NCBI GenBank assembly: GCA_037349315.1
Contig: JBAIAC010000056.1
Coordinates: 1,898,501-1,962,500, forward strand
Origin: Chelydra serpentina
Taxonomy: Eukaryota > Chordata > Testudines > Chelydridae
Length of the DNA stretch: 64,000 nucleotides
Reading direction: 5' to 3'
Of this stretch, positions 9,917 to 21,001 are shown piece after piece (positions within the stretch are counted from its first letter, which is position 1; each line of letters opens with the position of its first letter). The notes under the pieces are model-generated. The model saw only the letters and a list, made by a program, of their open reading frames with translations. It made no database searches and was not told where the DNA came from. A program made the translations under genes and the position numbers.

Positions 9917-10640
9917 AGGGTTACCAACTTTCTACTCACACAAAACCAACACCCTTGCCCTGCCCCTTCTCCAAGGCCCCTCCCCCCCGCTTACTCCATC
10001 CCCCGCCTCCCTCTGTCGCTCGCTCTCCCCACCCTCTAGGACTCACTCATTTTCACAGGGCTGGGGTGTAGGAGGGGGTAAGGGCTGCAGCGGGGGCGGG
10101 GAGGTGCAGGCTCTGGGGTGGGCCAGAAATGAGGAGTTCAGGGTGTGGGAGGGGGCTCTGGGCTGAGGCAGGGGGGCAGGAGGCTGGGATGTAGAAGGGG
10201 GTGAAGGCTCCGGCTGGGGGTGTGGGCTCTGGGGTGGGGCTAGGGATAAGAGGTTTGAGGTGCAGGAGGGGGCTCCAGGTTGGGGGGTGGAGCTGAGGGG
10301 TTTGGAGTATGGGAGGGGGCTCCGGGCTGAGGTAGGGGGTTGGGGTGTGGGAGGGGGTACGGGCTCTGGGATGGGGGTGCAGGTTCCAGGATGCGCTCCG
10401 GCTCCTAGGCGGAAGCACGGCCAGGCGGCTCCGCACGCTGCCCTGTCCACAGGCGCTGCCCCTGCAGCTTCAATTGGCTGCGGTTCCCACGTAGGAGCCA
10501 GAGGGGGGACATGTCGCTGCTTTCGGGAGCAGGCAGGGGGCCTGCCTTAGCCCTGCTGCGCCGCCGATGGGACTTTTAACGGCCCGGTCAGTGGTGCTGA
10601 CCGGACCGGAGCCACTTGGGTCCCTTTTCGATCCGGCGTT
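9917..10640. mobile_element. DNA transposon-like element with internal minisatellite
   Basis: The left end TAGGGTTACCAACTTTC and the interior resemble a common reptile non-autonomous element. The interior (about 10050-10400) is a G-rich array of GTGGGAGGGGGCTCTGGG-type units. Near the right end is a short hairpin CCGGTCAGTGGTGCTGACCGG region. The right terminus is not clear. A related G-rich array is at 15075-15460. Confidence 0.5.
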
Positions 10641-10944
10641 CCTGTGTATTTGTGGTGAGCAGTAGGAACTGAGTTAAGGCTGGCCTGCCCAGCTCCCGGT
10701 TCACAGGAGCTTGAAACCTTTGTTCTGTCAACAAAACCTCACTGGAGTAGCACAAAGCGACTCCGGAGCACAGGCCCTGAGCAGGTGGGGACTGTCCCTG
10801 GTGCTTTGGTGAGAAACGAGCCGATGCAGAGAGAACACCAGGGGTTCACAAATCACACGCTGGGCGGATCGTCACTGCGGTTTCCCTTTCTCAAGACACC
10901 CTCCACGCTGGGAGCCCTGCCCCTTGCTCCGTTGGGCTCCTCGT

Positions 10945-11128
10945 GTCATAGAATCATAGAATCTCAGAGTTGGAAGGGACCTTAGAAGGTCATCTAGTCC
11001 AACCCCCTGCTCAGAGCAGGACCAATCCCCAATTTTTGCCCCAGATCCCTAAACGGCCCCCTCAAGGATTGAACTCACAGCCCTGGGTTTAGCAGACCAA
11101 TGCTCAAACCACTGAGCTATCCCTCCCC
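10945..11128 (-). mobile_element. tRNA-derived SINE with CR1-like tail
   Basis: A nearly full-length minus-strand copy. The tail (ATTCTATGATTCTATGA type) is at the left and the Pol III head with the CTCAGTGGTTTGAGCATTGG segment is at the right. Confidence 0.88.
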
Positions 11129-11773
11129 TGGTGTCGCTCCCCACCAGGCCGGAGCGTCTCCCTGCAGCTAGGCACTAAGCCGAACCTTGACCTCGATTCT
11201 GCTGCAGCGTGAACGCGGGGGAGAGACCCGCTCACCGAACGCCCTGCTGGCCGAGGGGGACGGTGTCCAGGCTGGGAAAGGGGAGTGCCTCCCCTTGTTA
11301 CCCACCCAGGCCAGGAACCGTAGGCTGCAGCACAGGCCGCTGAGCCCGCCCCACTTTTCCTAAATCCCTCAGCAGAGAACCCAGGTCTCTTGTCCACTGC
11401 ACCCCACGGCCGGAGTTACTGCGTCCCTGTGGGTGATCCTGCTCCGAGGTGTCCGGTCACCAATGCCCTGCTGCTGTCTAATGCGCCGTTGTGGGGGCCC
11501 TGGGAAAACACGTCTGAAGTCCCCCTGCAGGGGCTGCGCTTGTTGCTCAGACAGAAAAGGCCTAAGTCAGGGGTGTGAAGAGCCCAGGGCTCAACCCTGC
11601 TGCTGATTGCTGGGGGATGGGCTGGTTACAGCCGGTTCACACACCGAGGAAGCCCCTTTAAGACAGATTTTAAGTTACGGCGCTGCTGGGAAGGGGTTAA
11701 AATGGGGCCCAGCTAGCACCGCCCAGAGCCAGAACTGTGCAGGCGATAAATAAAATATAAATATATGGAGATA
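11129..11773. other. No gene seen
   Basis: Intergenic sequence with no recognisable coding exon, RNA gene or full element. Confidence 0.4.
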
Positions 11774-11957
11774 TGCCTAGCTCATAGAACTGGAAGGCTC
11801 ATTGAGCCAGTCCCCTGCCTTCACTAGCAGGACCAAGTACTGTCCCCTGAGAGATTTTTGTCCCAGATCCCTAAATGGCCCCCTTAAGGACTGAACGCAC
11901 AAGCCTGGGTTTAGCAGACCGAAGCTCAAACCACTGAGCTATCCCTGCCCCCAGGAG
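11774..11957 (-). mobile_element. tRNA-derived SINE, older subfamily
   Basis: A minus-strand copy with a different tail (CTGGACT, ACCTTTCAAGGTCC type) and a diverged head. The Pol III boxes are still readable. Confidence 0.8.
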
Positions 11958-14900
11958 AGGCCCAGACCTGGTAGCCCCCAGATCCACCTGAAATCCCGCT
12001 CTCCATGCCGGCTTGGGAAATAAACTGCTGGGGGAAGGAAGGAAGCCTGTGGGAGCCGCTCACGCTCTGGACTCTAATGACACCTGGGGATTGTCCTGAC
12101 TGGACAGTGTCTCTCCCCACAGCCCGACGGGCTCTTTGTCCCTCACCTGATCCCCACTAAGCACAGAAATCAGAAGTCAAGGGGACGTCCCCTGCTTTCC
12201 CGGCCCCCTCACATTGCCCCCGCACTGCTGATAACACGCCCAGCGTGCCCCGGGGCTCTCAGGACCAGCTCTAATGGACCCCAGGAAGCAGCACCAGCGC
12301 CAGCCTCATCCTACTCATGCTCTAGCACAAAACCTTGCCAGCCACCTTGCAGGCAGAATGGGAGCCGGGACGCTTCATTTCGGGTCAGACAGAACACTCA
12401 GTCCAGCCTGAGATTTTTTTTTTTTTTCACTTTTCAATTTGCAGAAGATTCTGAACATTTTCACTTTTGGTTCAGCCTGAAATGCTCCCCGCCCCCGCCC
12501 CCAGTGAACCAGAGAACTCCATCGCGGGCCCCGCTCTCCTAGGAGGTGGTGGGGTTCAGTGGGACTGTGGGGAGATGGGTGGGGCGTTAGCAGGGAGCCG
12601 GGGAACAGCGCTTGTGCGTGTGATGGAGCCTGGACAGGGCCAGGACAGGTGTTGGGGATCCCAGGGTCTCTGTGCTCAGGAGCTGGCCCTTGGATCTGCT
12701 GCTCCAATCTCTGCCGCACCAAGCACCATGGGGCATCCAGCCACTAGCTGTGCGTGGGTGCAGAGACACTTGGGGCTGGACCCACCAAGGGGCTAAGGCC
12801 TAAACCTGTCTCTTTAGGCGTCTAATTCCAACATGAAGGCCCCGCTGACAGCTGCAATACCCCGGTCAGCAGTCACCTACCCCTGGAGCCACCTACACTT
12901 CCACCACCAGAGCCCTGATGCGACCCACAGCTAACGAGATGCTCCCGGACCTCACTCATGCCCTTGTCCCCCACCCGTCGGGCTTGTGGGCCCTGGGCCG
13001 AGCAGCCTGCTCAGCACGCCCCGCCCCACCCAAAGGGCGGGCAGCCCGAAGCGTGGCAGGCATCTGGGGGTTGTGTCCCAACGAGCCAGAAGTGACCTGG
13101 GGAGTTAGCAAAGCTGGATGAATGACAGCCATGTTCCCCTGAGGGGGATTGGAGACCGTATGTGCGCAGAAATGTCAATGACAAGGATACTTGTGGGCTC
13201 CTGGCTCCCAGCTCAGTGCCCCTTCCCCTACAATGGCTACAAGCATTTGACGGGAGAGTCTCTCTGTCACTCAATATGGGGGACATTTTACCAGTTATAC
13301 AGGCAAAGGCGTGAGTGCCAATCCTTGGCGGGTCTGTCACACACCCTGCCCTCACACTCCCTTCCCCCTCGTTCCCATGCGGCACGGATCCGGAGCTGGA
13401 TCACGAGTCTCGCCATGTCTGGGTTTCTCTTGGTATCTCGTGATCTCAAGGAAGCTGGCCTGGTGAATTTTACATCGGTCAGACTGGCTGCTCTCTCCCA
13501 CGCCGTTCAGTGAGGCTCAATCCACACACTGCCCGGCTGCCCTTTCCCCGCCCCTGTGCAGATGGCAGGAAGTCTGCCCCGAGGAAAGATGAGCCCTGGC
13601 TCCCGTTGTTCGCAGTGGGACTGAAACGACAACGTGCCCCCCAAAGTCAGACGTCTCTCTGCACAGCCCACTGTGGTGCTGGCCCCTGCGGCTGGCTGGC
13701 CTCCCCGGGCCAGGGGAAGGAAATGACAGCAGGGTTCACGTTTCAGCCTGGGGGTTGGTTTTTCTCCCCAAACGACTTGCTGGGCAGTTACTTGCTCTCA
13801 GATTGGCTCATTCTCCTTTCTGCCACACAGCTGTCTGGCTGCGAGTAATGGCCTCCGGGAATTCCCGGAGGTGCCGTCTGCCTGGGCACTAGCAGCCCCG
13901 CTGGAGCTGGGGAGGTAAACCGGAGGCTTTGCGGGTGCTGGAGGGCATCCCCCTGTGGCTAGGGGTGGTGTCAGTCATGGGAACGTACTGAACTGGCAAA
14001 GCCGACCTGGCTGGCAAGAGCAAAGGTGAGACGGTGCTGGCGTTTTCTCCGCCCTGGCTGATTTCAGTCTCCGTTCTGGGTCTCTCCCGCCCTCACTGGC
14101 ATTGTGCTCGGTGGTGGTGCCGGTGCGCATGTGTTTAGATCACATCTCTCCTGCCCCTGGGCTCCGCGATACAAGCTCAGAACAAGGGCATTTGGCTGTG
14201 GCACGTGCCCCGCTCAGAACTCTGCCTGCAGCCTCGTCTAGCTGGACACGAGGGGCTGGGGACATGGACAAGGTCAGCTGGCTCTGCTGTGCTCCCAGGC
14301 CTGCATCGGGCTCCCCACTGCATTGCAGCCGGGCAGAGCGGGCACGAGAGCTGCCAGGCAGGCCAGGACCCCGGACCCCACTTTGCAGTCGCTTTGCAGT
14401 GGAGCAAATGACGGCCCAGTGCATCAGGCCTAGTACTGTCTGCTCCGGGAGCTGCTCTGCTGGTGGCTGTGATGGGGGGGCCAGAGCTGTGATCCCCCCT
14501 CCACCTGCCCTTAGCATGAGGAGCCTTGTCTATGGCTACCGGGGGTCAGCTCCCACCTCCACCAGCCACAGGCAATTCAAGCCCTCTGCTCTCAGCCTAT
14601 GCAGGCCCTGCTGTCTCTGTACACGGCAGCATTAGGCTCCCCAATCCCTGGAACACCCATCCCGGTCCACTGCACACTCCCAGCCAGCAGGCACCCCTGC
14701 ACTGCTCCCAAAGGACCAGGACACTCCCTCCTAGCAGCCACATGTCCGTCCGGTCACTGCTCTGCGTAACACCCAGCCGGGGCGTGAGCAGGAATTTAAA
14801 CTGGTCCACTTTTGGGAGGGCAGGTTCTGTGTCCCGGCCATGGCCCTGGGGCCGGAGGAAATCTGTGCCCCTGTCGATTACTGCGGGGCCCGTGCCCCTC

Positions 14901-15060
14901 CTTGTGCATGGCCCTGCATCCAGCACTGCGATATGTTTATAGTGAAAGCAAGTAGAAGGTTATGTAACAAACCAGAGATTCAAGTGCTAGCAAATAGGAG
15001 TGTTGGAAACAGAGGGTTACACATCAACTCAAACCAAAACACGCACCCGAGAGCCTACAG
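11958..15060. other. No gene recognised; mostly unique sequence
   Basis: Several open frames of 60-180 residues exist on both strands, but none shows a domain, conserved composition or plausible splice structure. A short T-tract and AT-rich element fragment lies near 12410-12480. Confidence 0.4.
13852..13871. repeat. Perfect 20-bp palindrome with NF-kB-like core
   Basis: CCTCCGGGAATTCCCGGAGG is its own reverse complement. The centre GGGAATTCCC matches the symmetric NF-kB site. Whether it is bound is unknown. Confidence 0.6.
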
Positions 15061-15074
15061 TTACTTACCTGGTG

Positions 15075-15460
15075 TGACAAAGTGTGGGAGGGGGTTGAGG
15101 GCTCTGGCTGGGGGTGTGGGCTCAGGGGTGGGGCTGGGGATGAGAGGTTTGGGTGCGGGAGAGGGGTCCGGGCTGGGGCAGGGGGTTGGGATGCGGGGGA
15201 GTATGGACTCTGGGATGGGGGTACGGGCTCCAGGTGGGGCCAGAAATGAGGGATTCAGGGTGCAGGAGAGGGATCCGGGCTGTGGGGGGTGTACTTTGGG
15301 GCGGGGTTGGGGATGAGGGGTTTGGGGTACAGGAGGGGGCTGGGGCAGGGCTTTGGGTGTTGGGAGGTGTGGGCTTCCAGAGGGAGTTTGGGTGCGGGAG
15401 GGGACTCTGGGCTGCGGCAGGTGGTTGGGGTGCGGGGGAGGGGGATGTGCAGGGTCCCTG
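15075..15460 (+). repeat. G-rich minisatellite, related to 10050-10400
   Basis: Imperfect tandem copies of GTGGGGCTGGGGATGAG and GTGCGGGAGGGGTCCGGG-type blocks. They share motifs with the interior of the element at 9917-10640 and are likely a fragment of the same family. Confidence 0.7.
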
Positions 15461-15942
15461 CATTCCCTAGACACATGAGTGGCTAGGGAGGATTCTCATG
15501 CTGCTCTTGCGCCCGCAGATCCACTGACAACTGTTACAGGAAGTGTTAGCAGTATGCGCAGAGCAACAAAAGCATTTGGAAAGAGGGTGGTCATCTGATT
15601 TGTGCACATATATTCCAGAACAGCCTTTGGACTTGATCCTGCTGAAATGTATCTTGAAAGGGCTTTCAGGTCATCACCTAAATCACTCGCATCAATATTG
15701 CGAATGTCATCATGTGTCAACACTGTCTCTAGTGACATGCATTGCAGGTCTAGGTCTTCTTCAGGTATAGTGAGGAGTTTTGGAATATCATACAACATCC
15801 CAAATATACTGCTGTGTTCCTTGAGCTGCATGAAACGTTCTTCAACTGACTGTATTGCACATCTAGCACCTGGTTAAAGAATTAAACTTTGAATTGTTGT
15901 TTGGGGTCTCCTATGGGATTATCCCATGCCTTGTAATCAAAA

Positions 15943-16127
15943 TGGGGGAAGGGATAGCTCAGTGGTTTGAGCATTGGCCTGCTAAACCCAGGGTTGTGAG
16001 TTCAATCCTTGAGGGGGCCATTTAGGGATCTGAGGCAAAAATTGGGGATTGGTCCTGCTTTGGACAGGGGGTTGGACTAGATGACCTACTAAGGTCCCTT
16101 CCAACCCTGATATTCTGTGATTCTTGA
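15943..16127 (+). mobile_element. tRNA-derived SINE with CR1-like tail
   Basis: A near full-length plus-strand copy inserted between the dimerisation and core parts of the hAT pseudogene. It begins with AAGGGATAGCTCAGTGG and ends in a degenerate ATTCTGTGATTCTTG tail. Confidence 0.88.
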
Positions 16128-17474
16128 ATGGGTGGGGAAAATAGCTTCAGTGTGAAGTTCCTCTGCCAACTTCTATGGCCTCTTCAGAATGTTTTGGAAT
16201 CCCTCATCTGACCGGTAAGACTGTAGGTATGACTTTGCTTCATCCAGTTGTTCCATTGCTCCAGATATATCAAGGTTAACAGCTTGGAGTCTCTTGCTTA
16301 CAACATTTATTTCAAACAGTATGTCATGCCACAACACTAAGCCACACAGAAATTTGAAGTTATGTATGTTTCTGTGATTCCATTTCCCTTCTGCCACTGT
16401 TCTTCCATGAACAGTTCCTGTCATAGCATTATCCTCCATAATGGCAACTGTGGCATCATCTATCTTCCCAATTTGGTGTTTGATAGGCTTTATCGCCTCC
16501 ACTCGACTTTCCCATCGTGTGGCACTCAGTGGTTTCAGTGTCAGAGAGGATGTTCCCAGATGTTGCTTCAAAATTTGCCATCAATGAGTTGATGCAGAAA
16601 AAAATACATAGATGCTTTGAATTACGTTAAAAAATTCAGCAGCCTCACTAGAAGCTGATGCTGCATCACTGACCACCAAGTTCAATGAATGAGAACTGCA
16701 TGGGACACAAAAAGCTTGAGGGTTTAACACTCGGATCCGTGTCTGCACTCCTCTGTTCTTTCCTCTCATGTTGGCACCATTATTGTAGCCCTGACCTCTC
16801 ATGTCAGCTGTCGCAATTCCTGTATCTTCCAGCTTTTTAAGAAGCACATTCGTCATACCAGCTCCTGTAGTATCATCAGTGTCAATAAATTATAGAAAAT
16901 GCTCTCTGACAGTCACCATAGTACATTTTCACTAGGTTCTGTTGTTGTTACAAAACGCACCATTAAAGTCATTTGTTCCGTATGGTTCATATCAGGTGTG
17001 CAGTCCAGAATAACAGAGTCATATCTTGCTGACTTCAGATCTGCCACAATCTTCTATTTGACTTTTCTTGCCAGTAACTGTATGATCTCATTTTGAATTG
17101 TTTTTCCAAGGTAGTGGTGTGTGTACATTTCTTGGATGGTGACTCTTCTTAGATGCTCCTGGAGTACAGCATCAAACTCAGCCATCAGCTCCACAATATT
17201 AAGGAAGTTTCCATTGTTTGGCACATACAGCTGATCTGAAGTACCACGCAGTGCTAGGTTTTGGGTAGCAAGCATTCTCACAATGTCAAAGAACCTTTTC
17301 AGAACATTTTGCCAGTAAAGAGACTCTGATGCAATCTTCTCTTGATGCTGATCATCTATGGTGGCCTTTAACCTTAGTCTCATCTCAAGCTCTTTCCACC
17401 TATGGAATGCTCTCTGGTGATTTGCTGCCGTCTCATGGCATGCCAGATTTCTAGCCAGATTTTTCCAGTCCTTT

Positions 17475-17556
17475 GGAAGAAGGGATAGCTCAGTGGTTTG
17501 AGCATTGGCCTGCTAAACCTAGGGTTGTGAGTTCAATCCTTGATGGGGCCATTTCG
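17475..17556 (+). mobile_element. SINE head fragment
   Basis: Only the tRNA-derived head (A and B boxes) is present, followed by unrelated sequence. It lies within the hAT pseudogene. Confidence 0.75.
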
Positions 17557-17565
17557 GTTTTAGTG

Positions 17566-17935
17566 TTGTGTCAGTAAAAAGAAAATAAGAAAGGAATACT
17601 CGTGGCACCTTAGAGACTACAAATTTATTTCAGCATAAGCTTTCGTGGACTACAGTCCGCTTCGTCGGATGCATAGAATGGAACATACAGTGGGAGGATA
17701 TTCAGAGAAACATGAAAAGGTGGAAGTAACCATACCAACTGTAAAAGGCTAATTAATTGAAAGGAACTGTTATCAGTAGGGGAAAGAAACTTTTGAAGTG
17801 ATAATCAACAAGGCCCATTACGGACAGTTGACACAAAGGTGTTAAGGGTATTTAACTAGGATATTAAACTGGGGGAAATAGATTCAATTAACATAATGAC
17901 CGAGCCATTCCCAGTCTATATTCAAACCTAAGGTA
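17566..17935. mobile_element. Interspersed repeat, possibly Penelope-like
   Basis: This stretch contains CACCTTAGAGACTACAAATT and the CATAAGCTTTCGTGGACTAC motif, a dispersed sequence I know from reptile genomes. The class is uncertain; a Penelope-like origin is a guess. Confidence 0.4.
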
Positions 17936-18045
17936 ATGTCAGGGAACAGTACTTGGTCCTGCTAGTGAAGGCAGGGGACTGGACTCAATGACCTTTCAAG
18001 GTCCTTCCAGTTCTAGGAGATAGGCATATCTCCATATATATATTT
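17936..18045 (+). mobile_element. SINE tail fragment, older subfamily
   Basis: The segment ACTTGGTCCTGCTAGTGAAG to CTTCCAGTTCTAGGAGATAG matches the tail of the SINE at 11774-11957. Confidence 0.65.
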
Positions 18046-18433
18046 GTTCCTGTAGCACCCAATGTGGCTGGAACATTAGACTGGAAGTTTGCAAAAAAAA
18101 CAGTCTGCAGCATTCTGGGTTTTTGAGTACATAAGCCACGGTCTCGCCTCTTGGCACCATTGGGGATTTCATGCCAGTAATGTGTTGAATGGAAACGTCT
18201 ATTTTCATTGCCTTTGGAGCACATGAAGTTATTCACTTGCTGTGGCCCAGGCAATTCAAGGAAGTCCCTCAGGCTACTGCTCAAGTGGGTCCACAGTCCT
18301 GGACCATCTAGACTTAAGGAACTAAACTCAGCAGCAGCTGTTTCTTGTTCCTCCACCACACTCTTCTCTGATCTACACTTTTCTTCAGGAATGTGCGTGG
18401 TTACATCCATTTGAGATGGAGATATGGATGCTG

Positions 18434-19152
18434 GCCAGTTTGTCACAGAGAGTGTGGAACAACAACATGCTGACCATCAACACAAAGGTCCCTGTGTACC
18501 GTGCATGTGTGTTAAACACTCTTCTCTATGCCAGCGAAACTCGGACCCCCTACGCTTCGCAAGAAAAGAGACTGAATGCCTTCCACATGCGCTGCCTCCG
18601 TCGCATACTCGGGATCACTTGGAGTGATCGAATAACGAACAACGAGGTGCTGGAACGTGCCAAGATCTCCAGCATGTTCACTCTCCTCCGTCAACGCCGC
18701 CTCAGATGGCTTGGCCATCTAAGTCGCATAGAAGATGGACGGATCCCCAAAGACCTGTTGTATGCCGAACTTGCCTCCGGAAACGGAGCTACAGGACGGC
18801 CCCACCTTCGCTTCAAGGATGTCTGTAAGAGGGACCTGAAGACTGTTCAAATCGACATCAACAGCTGGGAAGAGCTCGCCCAGGACAGATGCAGATGGAG
18901 ACACGCTCTGACTACTGGATTGAAAACTGGTGAAGACAAGCTGCGGCAGCTTGCCGAGGAAAAGCGGGTTCAACGAAAAAGGAAGCAGCGGCTCCAACCC
19001 ACAGCTGACACCGCCTTCAAATGCAGCAAATGCAGTCGAGACTGTCACTCTCGTGTGGGGCTCTACAGCCAGAACAGACGCTGCACAACCATCAACTAAA
19101 CATTCCCCATGGGCGCATATCCATCGTCTCTCGAGACTAACGGACGCCAACA
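18434..19152 (+). pseudogene. LINE fragment: RT C-terminus with zinc-finger-like end
   Basis: One open frame continues to a stop at 19099. It encodes the region after the reverse transcriptase palm of a non-LTR retrotransposon: VWNNNMLTIN, TLLYASETRTPYA and LRRILGITW, then a basic segment ending in a CSKCSRDCHSR cysteine/histidine motif. The 3' tail ends in ACGCCAACA. Matching 10-bp duplications ATGGATGCTG at 18424-18433 and 19153-19162 show a retrotransposition event into the hAT pseudogene. It is 5'-truncated. The family (L2/CR1 group or relative) is not resolved. Confidence 0.75.
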
Positions 19153-19530
19153 ATGGATGCTGCAGGAGCTGCCAGGTCACCTGCACTCTGACTAACTGGA
19201 AGATCAGGCATCTCCTCACCACTCACATCCTCACCGGGGCCGGAAGGCTCACCATGAACATTTGTGTCTATGTATCTCAGGAGAGCTCCTTCCTGCTTAG
19301 ATAGAAACGCTTCCTTTGCTTGCTTTCTTTTTCTGAATGCTGCCCCAGAGGGGTGTTTTCTTCTTTCACTCATGACTGCTGTTCTGTGCCAGCTAGAGTG
19401 GCTCTCTGGTAGCAGGGCCTGAGTGAGGGAAGATATCAGCGTCTTAAGGGCCTAACTGGCTCCTACTACTTCACTTGACTGCCTGTTCTCCTCAAGTGGG
19501 TTCAGGGAAGCAGCAGGAAACACGAAGCTC

Positions 19531-19578
19531 CGGTGCAAGGACGTTTCGCGCCCTAGGCAAAACGTCCTTGCACCGGCC
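19531..19578. repeat. Near-palindromic hAT-type terminus
   Basis: Perfect 16-bp arms CGGTGCAAGGACGTTT (19531-19546) and AAACGTCCTTGCACCG (19560-19575) flank a 13-base loop. The sequence ends GGCCCTG at 19578. It resembles the CAGGGC end of the hAT-type family seen at 5530-6343. Confidence 0.7.
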
Positions 19579-20555
19579 CTGCGCCCCCCCCCCCCGTTAA
19601 CGCCACCCCCCCAAGCTAATGCCGCTCCCCCCAGCAGCAAATCACCCACCCCTGCCCGTGGCAGCCTCCCCACCCATCTGCGGGCCGCAGCGGGGGGGGG
19701 CTGGGCTGGGCTCCCCACCCCCCCCCCCAGCCCACGGCAGGGGGGGCTGGGCTCCTGGCTCCTCTGCGCAGGGGGGCTGGGCTCCCGGCCCTCCATGGGC
19801 TGGGCTCCCCGCTGGGCCGCGGCGGGCTCCGTTCCCCGTGCCGCCCGCCGGGCCGAGGTGGGGCTGGGCTCGGCTCCCCGCGGCCCGTGGCGGGGGCGCT
19901 GGGCTCAGCTCCCCGCCGGCCCGGCTCCCCTCTCCCCCGCGGGGTGAGGCAAGGCGAGGCAGGGCTGGGCTCCCCGCACCCCCCCGCGGCCCGCCGCGGG
20001 GGCGCTGGGCTCTGCTCCCTGCCGGGCCGTGGTGGGCTCAGCTCCCCGCGCCCCCACCAGGGGCTGTGGCGGGCTGGGCTCCCCGCCCGCCGGCGGCCCC
20101 CCACCAGCACCCCCCGTGCCACCCATGCCCCACGCGGCGGCCAGCCTCCCGCCCGAGGCAACTCACCTCAGCCTGGGGCAGAGGCAGCAGCCTCAGGGGA
20201 AGCTGCCTTCTCGGCGGTGGGCCTAGTGGGCACGCTGGCCCTGCTCCCTGAGAAACTGATGTTAATCAGTCCAGGCTCCTGGGGGTGCTAAGAGGATCCT
20301 CCTCCTCTTTCTCCCTGCAACTCCTTCTGTTTTCTGTTCTTCCCTCTCCCCTTTTCTCCTGCCTGCCTGTTATGTCTCTTGTGCCCTCCTTCCTCCAGCA
20401 CAGCACTCCCCCATCTCTGTGCATCTAGAGCAGAGAGAATACAGATGCACCAGCAGCAGACACAATGTTCTACACTCTGGATCCTAGTAGCGCCCCCTCA
20501 CGGTCTGGCACCTGAGGCGGCTGCCTCAGTTCGCCTCACGGCAAGGCCAGCCCTG
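19579..20555. mobile_element. C-rich sequence ending in a hAT-like terminus
   Basis: About 600 bp of low-complexity GC-rich sequence is followed by a terminus reading AAGGCCAGCCCTG at 20555. On the minus strand this is a CAGGGCTGGCCTTGCC-type hAT end, with a GAGGCGAACTGAGGC segment next to it. The other end and a target duplication were not found. Confidence 0.4.
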
Positions 20556-20620
20556 CTCAGCCCCTTTCTTTTATAGGCCAGGGAACCTCTGAAGTGGATC
20601 CGTCTGAGGGTTACTCCTCA

Positions 20621-20991
20621 CAGGCGCTGACTTTCCAAAGTGCTGGGGGGTGCTTGACCCCTGGCTCTGTCCCAGGCTCCAGCCCCACTCCACTCCTTTC
20701 CCCAAGGCCCCACCCCACCCCACCCCTGCCCTGCTTCTTCCCGCCCAGTTCCGCCCCGTCCCCTGAGTGCACCGCGTCCTCGCTCCTCCCCCCTCCCTCC
20801 CAACCTCCTGCTTGCTGCAAAAACAGCTGTTCGCGGCGGGCAGGAGGCGCGGAGGAGGGAGGTGCTACTGTGCGGGGCCCACCAGCGGGTAGGAGGCGCT
20901 GGTGGGGTGGGGGGGAGCTGATAGGGAGGCTGCCGAGCACCCACCATTTTTCCCCATGGGTGCTCCAGCCCTGGAGGAGTCAGCGCCTAGG
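20621..20991. mobile_element. hAT-type MITE with matching flanks
   Basis: The termini CAGGCGCTGACTTTCC and GGAGTCAGCGCCTAGG are inverted. TTACTCCTCA occurs at 20611-20620 and 20992-21001. It is the same family as 9489-9749. Confidence 0.75.
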
Positions 20992-21001
20992 TTACTCCTC
21001 A

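Larger units (their letters stand above)
15496..19373 (-). pseudogene. Decayed hAT transposase-like gene (TTF zinc finger/DUF4371)
   Basis: Collinear minus-strand fragments resemble ZMYM1-like/DUF4371 hAT transposases. In protein order they are: an N-terminus starting MSERRKHPSGAAF (19137-19373); a TTF-type region with FHSTHYWHEIPNG (17985-18446); a DUF4371 segment (17054-17383); an RGQGYNNGANM and FCVPCSSHSLNLVV segment from the catalytic core (16581-16856); an LSATRWESRVEA segment (16173-16571); and a C-terminal dimerisation part with FVALRILLTLPVTVVSG (15496-15831). Frames are broken by indels and by insertions: a LINE at 18434-19152, SINEs near 15943, 17475 and 17936, and another repeat at 17566-17935. 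It cannot encode a working protein. A full domesticated ZMYM gene is unlikely given the insertions. Confidence 0.75.

Noticed and set aside
19616..20291. Proline/arginine-rich frames on both strands
   Set aside because: Low-complexity GC-rich sequence; mirrored open frames are expected there.
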